12,572 bases of DNA, taken from the NCBI GenBank assembly GCA_030591405.1, contig JAUVBC010000025.1:1-12572 (forward strand), read 5' to 3'. The stretch's first letter is position 1. Each line of letters opens with the position of its first letter. This DNA comes from Candidatus Zixiibacteriota bacterium (GTDB taxonomy: Bacteria; Zixibacteria; MSB-5A5; GN15; PGXB01). Under the pieces are notes generated by a model. It was not told the origin of the DNA. It was given only the letters and a program-made list of their open reading frames with translations, and made no database searches. Positions 7,089-12,572 of this stretch are shown here, piece by piece. The translations under genes and the position numbers were made by a program.

Positions 7089-7419
7089 TTTTATTACTTA
7101 TCGGTTTTATGCGAAATATTCACAAACTCACGGATAACCAATTGCTTTTTCCTTCACTTTATACAATGCAGATAGATGATAAAAGATAAGACGAAAGTCA
7201 ATAGAAGTTAATCTGATAATGAAAGCTTAAATCTAAGGTTGATAAATTACGCAATAGAATAAATAAATTGAATTCTATATAGAGATAGAAACTCTACCAA
7301 AGTTTCAATAAGTAAGTAACAATTAAAAACATATGTTTAAGATTTAAAGTCATAGTTACTTAAGGACAAATTTTTTGAGAGAAAGAATTTTCCAAAATCA
7401 TTTATCAAGAGAATAAAAT

Positions 7420-7509
7420 ATGAATACCCACAAGTTGTTGTGCACTACACCTTTCCTCTGGACAACAAAAAAAGAACTTCGGAAGAAGTTCTTGCTATTG
7501 ACAAAATAA
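7420..7509 (+). CDS. Possible 29-residue small protein or leader peptide
   Basis: An ATG ORF encoding a basic, partly hydrophobic peptide (starts MNTHKLLCTTPFLW, ends KKFLLLTK). AAGAGA lies seven bases before the ATG, a weak ribosome binding site. The stop codon ends exactly one base before a terminator-like hairpin, which is how a real short gene would look. The ORF also contains the other hairpin (7472-7493), so chance is a serious alternative. No homology is recognised. Confidence 0.18.
   Translation: MNTHKLLCTTPFLWTTKKELRKKFLLLTK
7467..7493 (-). terminator. Intrinsic terminator, minus strand
   Basis: Perfect nine-base stem AAGAACTTC (7472-7480) with 7485-7493 and a four-base loop. On the minus strand it runs into seven T (7473-7467). 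This is a good rho-independent terminator for transcription coming from the right, where no minus-strand gene is annotated. Confidence 0.6.
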
Positions 7510-7542
7510 GCGGGGATCGTTATACGATCTTCGCAACTTTTT
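7510..7542 (+). terminator. Intrinsic terminator, plus strand
   Basis: Eleven-base stem, 7510-7520 with 7524-7534, including two G-U pairs, and loop TAT. It is followed by AAC and five T (7538-7542). In the plus direction it would end a transcript starting somewhere in 7089-7500, where only a 29-codon ORF is visible. Confidence 0.5.
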
Positions 7543-7606
7543 GATGTATGAAACCATTGAATCATTGATGCAACTCAGATTAATTAAAAATTAAATCACT
7601 AATAAA

Positions 7607-7617
7607 TTGAATATCAA
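7607..7617. promoter_or_regulatory. Palindrome TTGAATATCAA, copy 1
   Basis: TTGA-ATA-TCAA, directly before the -35 position of the putative trehalose operon promoter (its TATAAT is at 7641-7646). The same 12 bases (ATTGAATATCAA, starting at 7606) recur at 10433-10444 before the otsA-like gene. This suggests a shared operator; the regulator is unknown. Confidence 0.35.
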
Positions 7618-7640
7618 ACTCTTAATAGTGTTTAATAGCG

Positions 7641-7646
7641 TATAAT
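7641..7646 (+). promoter_or_regulatory. Candidate -10 box of the trehalose operon
   Basis: Perfect TATAAT 37 bases before the ATG of the first gene. It is flanked by an inverted repeat TTTAATA (7631-7637) and TATTAAA (7653-7659). The -35 region is poor, which would fit activator-dependent expression. Confidence 0.4.
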
Positions 7647-7683
7647 ATAGAATATTAAACGATTCAATTAAGGAATACCGGTA

Positions 7684-8373
7684 ATGTCCGAATATAATGA
7701 TATGGGATTTAAAGTTAAAGATTGCACTTTAATTACTAGGATGGCTGGGGTTAAAGAGGCGATGAATCTTAGGGAACTCGAAGAACGGCTTCGAGTTTGC
7801 CCCGACGAGTGTCTTTTTCACCATTTTTGTGAAACGGTGATCAGGCCGACTTTCGATTATCCTGACTATACTAATGATTTTGCTTTGTGGGCCGGCTCGC
7901 AATTGAGAGATAAAATCTTGGCCGAGCGGCTCTCAGTGCTTAATCCTTATAAATGCAAGTCAGTTGATGAACTCCGACAGCAGATTTTGGATATTTTTGA
8001 GGAAAGATTGTCGGAGACAGATCATATCCTCTGGGCGCCCAAAAATCGGGCCTTCCAATTTCTTCAGGCGGTCACAGTTGTATTCGAAACAGATATTAGG
8101 TTAAACCGGCCCTATGATTTTTATGAGCAGTTGCCAAATATGTCTCATGGTTCGATCTATTATCACTTCATTGAAGCCCGCCGTCGCACCAAATGGATGG
8201 TGGACGATTTCACCGCATGGCTATCAGAGTTTGAAATAGAGGTGAAGCCTTTAATAAAAACTCTCAGTGAAATCGATTTCTACTTTTTGACTTTGGCTGA
8301 ATTAAAAAACACGCTGGTGACAGTTACTACCGAATTCTTTAAAGAAGCAAAGCATGAAAAAAACATTAACTGA
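7684..8373 (+). CDS. DUF5752-like protein, function unknown
   Basis: A 229-residue cytoplasmic-type protein with no signal peptide or membrane segment. I believe it belongs to the DUF5752 family, by recollection of its pattern and its position beside a TreT gene; a profile search should confirm. It is built from two similar halves. Half 1 (about 26-110) has LFHHFCE (44-50), a DF..W motif (TNDFALW) and DELRQQI. Half 2 (about 143-222) has IYYHFIE (158-164), DDFTAW (174-179) and AELKNTL. The His-rich/aromatic HHFxE and YHFxE boxes may be a binding or catalytic site; this is inference. AAGGA at 7670-7674 lies nine bases before the ATG. The gene overlaps the next one by 20 bases, so the two proteins are probably made together and may interact. 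It could be a regulator or helper of trehalose synthesis. Confidence 0.85.
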   Translation: MSEYNDMGFKVKDCTLITRMAGVKEAMNLRELEERLRVCPDECLFHHFCETVIRPTFDYPDYTNDFALWAGSQLRDKILAERLSVLNPYKCKSVDELRQQILDIFEERLSETDHILWAPKNRAFQFLQAVTVVFETDIRLNRPYDFYEQLPNMSHGSIYYHFIEARRRTKWMVDDFTAWLSEFEIEVKPLIKTLSEIDFYFLTLAELKNTLVTVTTEFFKEAKHEKNIN

Positions 8374-9592
8374 CTATGAAAAAATAATTGGCCCGGTTGC
8401 AATCTCCAAATTGCGGCAGGTGGCCCGTGATTTAAAGGGTGCCTCGGTGGTGCATGTGAACTCAACCCGTGAAGGAGGAGGAGTGGCCGAAATCCTCTTT
8501 TGGATGATTCCCTTGATGAGGGAGCTCGGGCTTGATGCTTTATGGGAGGTTATCGAAGGGAACGCCGAATATTTTAATACAACCAAGACATTCCATAATG
8601 GTCTTCAGGGTAATGATGTCATTCTTACGGACCGGATGATTCGAGCCTATGAGGATACCGTCGCCGGTAATGCCGATCGTCTCAGGCCTGTTTTGCAGGA
8701 TGCCGATTTTGTCGTGATTCATGATCCGCAGCCGGCTTTTCTTCATGAGCTTTGTCCCGATAAAAGTGGCCGGTGGATTTGGCGATGTCATATCGACGCC
8801 AGTCATCCAAATCGGGCAGTATGGAATTATCTGCGTTCCAAGGTCAACAATTTTGATGCGTCCATATTTTCCATGCCGGATTTCGCCCATAAACTTGATC
8901 ACCCGCAATTTATTATTGCGCCGAGTATTGATCCACTTTCGGATAAAAATATCGAACTAAGCGATAAGGAAATCAAAGATACTTTGCAGAACTTCAATAT
9001 TGATCCTAATCGCCCTATACTTTGCCAGATTTCCCGATTCGATCGGTTTAAAGACCCAATCGGCGTAATCAAAGCATTTAATTTGCTTAATGGTTCTTTT
9101 AATGCGCAGTTGGTATTGGCCGGCGGCGGGGCAACCGATGACCCGGAAGGAGCAGCGGTGTTGGAGGAAGTTCATCGGGCGGCTAACGGTAATAAAAATA
9201 TTCATATTCTGATGTTACCTCCGGACGCACATAGAATAATTAATGCCTTACAGAGGGCATCGACAATTGTAATCCAGAAATCTCTACAGGAGGGTTTCGG
9301 ATTAACGGTTACCGAAGCAATGTGGAAATGTAAACCGGTTATTGGCGGCAATACCGGCGGTATCAGGTTACAGGTGCATAATCATCATACCGGCTTTTTG
9401 GTCGACACACCTGAAGGTGCTGCCTTGAGGATAAGAAAACTACTCTATCAACCGGATGTTATAAGTAAAATCGGTCAAACGGCCAAAGAATTTGTCAAGG
9501 AAAATTATTTGTGTAACCGCCACTTGAGAGAATATCTTACTTTAATGCTGGGGCTCCGTAAAGGTCTTGCAAATCATCTTATCGCTGGTTAA
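8354..9592 (+). CDS. treT: Trehalose synthase TreT-type glycosyltransferase (GT4)
   Basis: A complete 412-residue GT-B glycosyltransferase of the TreT type, known from Thermococcus and related organisms, which joins NDP-glucose and glucose to trehalose. Visible landmarks are VHVNSTREGGGVAEIL (33-48) with the Gly-rich donor/acceptor loop, LWEVIEG (63-69), IHDPQPA (122-128), the acceptor-side RCHID (144-148), SRFDRFKDP (227-235) with R228 and K233 for the nucleotide phosphates, and the EGFGLTVTE motif (E313, E321). All expected residues are intact. The ATG lies inside the preceding gene (20-base overlap) and the stop is nine bases before the phosphatase gene, so it is in the same operon. An alternative is a GT4 protein acting mainly as partner of the TPS/TPP enzymes, as reported for the glycosyltransferase in the T. 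tenax operon. Confidence 0.9.
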   Translation: MKKTLTDYEKIIGPVAISKLRQVARDLKGASVVHVNSTREGGGVAEILFWMIPLMRELGLDALWEVIEGNAEYFNTTKTFHNGLQGNDVILTDRMIRAYEDTVAGNADRLRPVLQDADFVVIHDPQPAFLHELCPDKSGRWIWRCHIDASHPNRAVWNYLRSKVNNFDASIFSMPDFAHKLDHPQFIIAPSIDPLSDKNIELSDKEIKDTLQNFNIDPNRPILCQISRFDRFKDPIGVIKAFNLLNGSFNAQLVLAGGGATDDPEGAAVLEEVHRAANGNKNIHILMLPPDAHRIINALQRASTIVIQKSLQEGFGLTVTEAMWKCKPVIGGNTGGIRLQVHNHHTGFLVDTPEGAALRIRKLLYQPDVISKIGQTAKEFVKENYLCNRHLREYLTLMLGLRKGLANHLIAG

Positions 9593-9601
9593 GTTATATT
9601 C

Positions 9602-10393
9602 ATGGAAATTCTTAAATCCGAAGTGTCATTAGATTCCTTTTGGGATAAGTTGAAAACTTCTCCTGAAAACATACTGATCCTTGATTATGACGGCACTCTA
9701 TCACCTTTCACACCCGATCGCGATAATGCCTTGCCCTATAAAGGCATACGAGATAGATTAAGTTTACTTAAAAATTCCATTACAACTGAAATATTTATAA
9801 TTTCCGGACGAGATATTAAAACATTAAAAAGGCTATTAGGTTTGAAAAGTTACCCCGAGATGTGGGGGAGCCATGGCGCCGAAAGATTTAGCACGGAAAA
9901 GGGTTACCAATTACTGGCCGAAAACAGTGTTATCAAAGGGTTAAGGAAAATAAAAGATTGGATATCGCAGAATAAGCTGGATCAAATTGCTGAATTAAAA
10001 CCTGCCGGATGTGCTTTTCATTGGCGAGGTTTAGCTGATAAAACTGCCCAAGATGTTAAATTAATGGTCAAAAATTATTGGGAGCCAATAGTATCGGATT
10101 TTGGTATGAGGTTGCATCTTTTTGATGGCGGAATCGAAATACGTCCTAATTGCCTTGATAAAGGCACCGCCGTAAACGCGATTCTAAGCAATTTTACCGA
10201 TGATGTGCCGGTCGCATATCTTGGCGATGATCTTACCGATGAAGACGCTTTTAGCGCCCTCGGCGATCGCGGTTTAAAGATCCTGGTTAGTGAAAAATCC
10301 CGGTCAACATCCGCAGACCTTCAACTTATGCCACCGATTGAACTGTTTGAGTTTTTGGATAATTGGATTCAATATACATCTTTTAAACAATAA
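9602..10393 (+). CDS. otsB: Trehalose-6-phosphate phosphatase
   Basis: A 263-residue HAD-superfamily phosphatase of the OtsB/TPP type, converting trehalose-6-phosphate to trehalose. Motif I is LDYDGTLSPF with nucleophile D28 and acid/base D30. Motif II is IISGRD (S68). Motif III is K187, after the GGIEIRP substrate-binding segment. Motif IV is GDDLTDEDAF (208-217). SHGAE (90-94) is the usual cap contact. Length fits the single-domain family (about 250-270). It starts nine bases after treT with only a weak ribosome binding site, so translation probably depends on read-on from treT. It directly precedes the synthase gene and completes the OtsA/OtsB route. A phosphatase for glucosylglycerol-phosphate is less likely, because these motifs match TPP. 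Confidence 0.94.
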   Translation: MEILKSEVSLDSFWDKLKTSPENILILDYDGTLSPFTPDRDNALPYKGIRDRLSLLKNSITTEIFIISGRDIKTLKRLLGLKSYPEMWGSHGAERFSTEKGYQLLAENSVIKGLRKIKDWISQNKLDQIAELKPAGCAFHWRGLADKTAQDVKLMVKNYWEPIVSDFGMRLHLFDGGIEIRPNCLDKGTAVNAILSNFTDDVPVAYLGDDLTDEDAFSALGDRGLKILVSEKSRSTSADLQLMPPIELFEFLDNWIQYTSFKQ

Positions 10394-10407
10394 TAATTGT
10401 TACCGAT

Positions 10408-10435
10408 TTGCATTTTAAATTATTTCCACTATATT
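10408..10435 (+). promoter_or_regulatory. Candidate internal promoter of otsA
   Basis: TTGCAT (10408-10413), 16-base spacer, TATATT (10430-10435). The -10 box is good and the -35 box moderate. The palindrome at 10434-10444 would then sit on the transcription start, as for a repressor operator. The site would allow otsA to be expressed apart from treT and otsB. Confidence 0.3.
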
Positions 10436-10444
10436 GAATATCAA
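10434..10444. promoter_or_regulatory. Palindrome TTGAATATCAA, copy 2
   Basis: The same palindrome as at 7607-7617, with the preceding A shared too (12 identical bases). It lies 18 bases before the otsA start codon and touches the right arm of the inverted repeat. A common regulator of both ends of the trehalose operon is an inference. Confidence 0.35.
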
Positions 10445-10461
10445 GGTAACAATTAGATATC

Positions 10462-11868
10462 ATGCATAAACGCCTAGTAGTAGTATCAAATAGATTGCCG
10501 ATAGCTATTTTCGGTGATGAGATTCGTGGCTTCGAAGTTAGATCAGGCACGGGTGGTTTGGTGACCGCACTGAAATCGACAATTAGCCAAACCAAGAGCG
10601 CCTGGATCGGCTGGCCCGGGTGCGGCTCCGAGGTTCCTTTTAAATCGCTTCTTTTAAATTATAGCAAAAAAGCGAACTTTGAACTGATTCCGGTCCAAGT
10701 TACTGAAGAAGAAATTTTGAGGTATTACCGTGGCTTTTCCAATAAATCAATTTGGCCGTTGTTTCATGATCTACTCGGGCAGTTTTCTTTTAACCCAGAG
10801 GATTACGAAACATATCGAAGTGTAAATAAAAAATTCGCAGGAATCATCGCTGAGAATAATAGGGTCGATGATACCATTTGGATACATGACTATCAATTAA
10901 TTTTTACCGGCCACTATTTAAGAGAATTGGGAATTAAAAGCAGGCTCAACTTCTTTTTACATATTCCTTTTCCATCGTTTGATTTATTAAGAAGATTCCC
11001 GCGAAAAATAGCGATGATGGAAGTTCTTTTAGATTACGACCATATCGGTTTCCAAACCTCAGTCGATAAACGGAATTTTATTTCATGTTTGAAATGGCTG
11101 GTTCCTGAGGCAAAAACTGTATCCAAAAGGCAGGAGTCGATTATTCATTACGCCAATCGAGAAATTCTGGTCGGCCATTATCCAATATCTATCGATTTTA
11201 ATGAATTCAATAATTTAGCAAAAACCAAAGAAACCTCGGATACAGCCTGGTTCTTAAAAGAAAATATAAATGCCGAGACAATGGTTCTTGGTTTAGACCG
11301 CCTTGATTACACCAAAGGAATCCCGGAAAGATTACGGGCCTTCGAAAAGCTACTTGAAAAATACCCCGATGTTCGCGGTAGAATATCATTAATGCAGGTG
11401 GTCGTTCCTTCGCGTTTAAATATTGCCGAATATCAGGAATTAAAAAGTGAGCTTGAGTCATTGGCCGGTAGAATCAATGGTCGTTTTTCTTCCGGTGGCT
11501 GGATACCGATTCATTATCAGTTCAGAACTTTGGATCGAGTTCAACTTGTTGGTTACTATAAGGCGGCGGATATAGCTCTTGTTACTCCTCTTCGCGACGG
11601 TATGAACCTCGTATCCAAGGAATACTGTGCTTCTTCGTCTAATGACCGGGGGGTTCTTATTTTGTCTGAATTTGCCGGGTCTGCCGAGAAATTGCGAAAA
11701 GGAGCGATTATCGTTAATCCGTACGATATTGACCTTACAGCAGACGCCATCTATGCTGCTTTTATAATGTCCGTAGAAGAAAAAGAACATCGGATGAAAA
11801 TTTTAAGAGCCGAAGTTAGACGCAATGATGTTCATCGCTGGGTTCGCCGATTTTTTGGAGAAGAGTGA
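10462..11868 (+). CDS. otsA: Trehalose-6-phosphate synthase (GT20)
   Basis: A complete 468-residue GT20 enzyme, close to the length of E. coli OtsA, joining UDP- or GDP-glucose and glucose-6-phosphate. The residues known to bind substrates in OtsA are all present: SNRLP (R11), GTGGL (29-33), YYRGFSNKSIWP (Y89, W98), IWIHDYQL (D143), FLHIPFP (H167), LDRLDYTKG (R280, K285) and TPLRDGMNLVSKEY (D379, E387). No phosphatase domain is fused. The start ATG has only a distant AAGG upstream, and the 68-base gap to otsB is occupied by an inverted repeat, so expression may be controlled separately. It is the last AT-rich gene before a composition change. Glucosylglycerol-phosphate synthase, a close relative, is the main alternative, but the neighbouring TPP favours trehalose. 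Confidence 0.93.
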   Translation: MHKRLVVVSNRLPIAIFGDEIRGFEVRSGTGGLVTALKSTISQTKSAWIGWPGCGSEVPFKSLLLNYSKKANFELIPVQVTEEEILRYYRGFSNKSIWPLFHDLLGQFSFNPEDYETYRSVNKKFAGIIAENNRVDDTIWIHDYQLIFTGHYLRELGIKSRLNFFLHIPFPSFDLLRRFPRKIAMMEVLLDYDHIGFQTSVDKRNFISCLKWLVPEAKTVSKRQESIIHYANREILVGHYPISIDFNEFNNLAKTKETSDTAWFLKENINAETMVLGLDRLDYTKGIPERLRAFEKLLEKYPDVRGRISLMQVVVPSRLNIAEYQELKSELESLAGRINGRFSSGGWIPIHYQFRTLDRVQLVGYYKAADIALVTPLRDGMNLVSKEYCASSSNDRGVLILSEFAGSAEKLRKGAIIVNPYDIDLTADAIYAAFIMSVEEKEHRMKILRAEVRRNDVHRWVRRFFGEE

Positions 11869-12146
11869 AGATAGGTAAAAACAAGCGAGCGGCTGTATCC
11901 GACCTGCTCGATAAATATGTCAGCGAGGCGGCCGTGGCCAAAGCAGGAATCTTCGATGTCGGACGGATGAATCGATTCATTGACGACTACCATAATGACA
12001 CCGACCCGGTATCCCTGACCCGGAAAGACGCCTTGTTGAATCATTTAATCGGCCTGCAGATTCTTCACCATCAGTTCATAGAAACGAATGCCCCACTGGA
12101 TTCCTTGATGCCGATCGAACCGCTGGTGCAGGAAGTCAGTTACTAA
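11865..12146 (+). CDS. Asparagine-synthetase C-terminus-like ORF, probable remnant
   Basis: A 93-residue ORF starting with GTG inside the end of otsA (four-base overlap), with GGAG four bases before it. It resembles the last ~80 residues of glutamine-hydrolysing asparagine synthetase: an LL..Y.S stretch, the AGIFD turn (27-31), a helix RMNRFIDDYH, then LLNHLIGLQILHHQFIE (57-73) where AsnB proteins have their final 'LWALL..E.W' helix. Everything upstream in that enzyme, including the N-terminal glutaminase and the ATP-binding core, is absent. I infer a 3' remnant left when the trehalose genes joined this locus, perhaps still translated by coupling to otsA. Codon use is GC-richer than in otsA and like the following channel gene. 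The family call rests on pattern recognition only. A true small protein of unknown function is the alternative. Confidence 0.5.
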   Translation: MKIGKNKRAAVSDLLDKYVSEAAVAKAGIFDVGRMNRFIDDYHNDTDPVSLTRKDALLNHLIGLQILHHQFIETNAPLDSLMPIEPLVQEVSY

Positions 12147-12172
12147 AAACAAATACCTGAGGGTGTGATACA

Positions 12173-12572
12173 ATGTTGGAAATAGAACTGCGGAGCATTT
12201 GGAGCCATCTTGAACCGGCCGCCTGGCTGCTGGGAACCATTCTGGTCGGCTATCTTGTTGGACTGATAGCTCATCTGATTGTCTGGGCGCCCGTCAGACG
12301 TTTCGCCCGGAACACGAAAACAATCCTCGACGATTTGCTCAACCGTCAGTGGCGACAACCTTCCCGCTATGTTTTCATTACTCTGGCCGTCTATCTGCTG
12401 CTGCCTCTAATTTCCAAACAATTTTCAAAAGATGCCTTCGATGTGATCAGATCGACTCTTACCATTATTCTGGGCGCGGTGGTTTTATATGCACTGATTA
12501 AACTGGTCTATGTTGCTGAGGAGGTGATCCTGCATCATTTCCGGGTCGATGTTAAAGATAACCTGCGGGCGA
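12173..12572 (+). CDS. MscS-type mechanosensitive channel, N-terminal part
   Basis: The first 133 codons of a membrane protein that runs off the window. Three hydrophobic segments are visible at residues ~16-38, ~65-80 and ~94-114, separated by short basic or acidic stretches. They are followed by LHHFRVDVKDNLRA, which matches the region just before the pore helix in many MscS-family proteins with extra N-terminal helices. Such channels sit in the inner membrane and release solutes on hypo-osmotic shock. GAGGG about eight bases upstream supports the ATG. It starts 26 bases after the preceding ORF on the same strand and shares its CTG-rich codon use. Next to a trehalose operon a role in osmotic balance is attractive. 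The family assignment needs the missing pore and beta domain. Confidence 0.7.
   Translation, partial: MLEIELRSIWSHLEPAAWLLGTILVGYLVGLIAHLIVWAPVRRFARNTKTILDDLLNRQWRQPSRYVFITLAVYLLLPLISKQFSKDAFDVIRSTLTIILGAVVLYALIKLVYVAEEVILHHFRVDVKDNLRA

Larger units (their letters stand above)
7089..7683. other. Divergent intergenic region with structured DNA
   Basis: These 595 AT-rich bases separate two divergent units, the kinase/regulator pair and the trehalose operon. They contain a sigma-54-like site (7131-7146, plus strand, weak), a 29-codon ORF (7420-7509), two opposed terminator-like hairpins (7467-7493 minus and 7510-7542 plus), a palindrome TTGAATATCAA (7607-7617) and a TATAAT (7641-7646). No known RNA family was recognised. 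Confidence 0.5.
10394..10455. repeat. Perfect 11-base inverted repeat before otsA
   Basis: TAATTGTTACC (10394-10404) and GGTAACAATTA (10445-10455), 40 bases apart, filling almost all of the gap between otsB and otsA. In a read-through mRNA the right arm would lie in the translation start region and cover part of the only AAGG (10443-10446). It may therefore be a translational control hairpin or a pair of operator half-sites. Confidence 0.45.

Noticed and set aside
7472..7495. Possible sigma-54 promoter over the first hairpin (GG at 7481, GC at 7494)
   Set aside because: The spacing between GG and GC is eleven bases instead of ten, and the sequence is explained by the terminator stem.
8540..8908. 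122-codon minus-strand ORF within treT
   Set aside because: Antisense to a well-supported glycosyltransferase; composition is that of a shadow frame.
12143..12358. 71-codon minus-strand ORF at the start of the channel gene
   Set aside because: Antisense to the MscS-like frame, which has membrane segments and a ribosome binding site.
1..12572. CRISPR arrays, tRNA or rRNA genes, insertion sequences, phage or defence genes
   Set aside because: No regularly spaced repeats, cloverleaf pattern, transposase or terminal inverted repeats were found on either strand.

Overview
The window looks like part of a chromosome from a moderately AT-rich bacterium with anaerobic or fermentative traits. The sequence supports this with NuoE/NuoF-type subunits of an NAD-linked oxidoreductase (HydABC-like or complex-I-like), a hexameric-type glutamate dehydrogenase, an NtrC-type sigma-54 response regulator and a trehalose gene cluster. 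No marker gene fixes the taxon. A diderm lineage, for example in the FCB superphylum, is a guess only.

Left part, minus strand (1-3556). In transcription order this holds a small duplicated Cys-rich protein (3556-3242), glutamate dehydrogenase (3142-1844) with a strong hairpin behind it (1786-1812), a 427-base gap containing an open-frame remnant, a second small Cys-rich protein of the same family (1416-1108), a NuoE-like [2Fe-2S] protein with an unusual Cys-rich C-terminal extension (1057-206), and the N-terminus of a NuoF-like protein that runs off the window (169-1). Two paralogous small metal-binding-type proteins, one before gdh and one before nuoE, are the most distinctive feature here.

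Middle (3557-7683). A 450-base AT-rich gap contains a 22-base dyad next to a -10-like box. It is followed by a minus-strand two-component pair: a soluble GAF-type histidine kinase whose end overlaps the start of an NtrC-family regulator. Upstream of the kinase is a 595-base divergent intergenic region. It carries two opposed terminator-like hairpins and a tiny ORF where neither flanking gene needs a terminator, so a small RNA or small protein may be hidden there.

Right part, plus strand (7684-12572). This is a trehalose operon: a DUF5752-like protein with an internal duplication, a TreT-type glycosyltransferase overlapping it by 20 bases, trehalose-6-phosphate phosphatase (otsB-like) and trehalose-6-phosphate synthase (otsA-like). 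A 12-base sequence containing an 11-base palindrome occurs both before the first gene and before otsA. A perfect 11-base inverted repeat also lies between otsB and otsA. At the otsA stop codon the base composition rises sharply to more GC- and CTG-rich sequence. A 93-residue ORF resembling the C-terminus of asparagine synthetase follows, then the start of an MscS-type mechanosensitive channel. A glycosyltransferase, TPS, TPP and an MscS channel together recall the trehalose operon of the archaeon Thermoproteus tenax. Here TPS and TPP are separate genes, and the channel lies beyond a probable junction.
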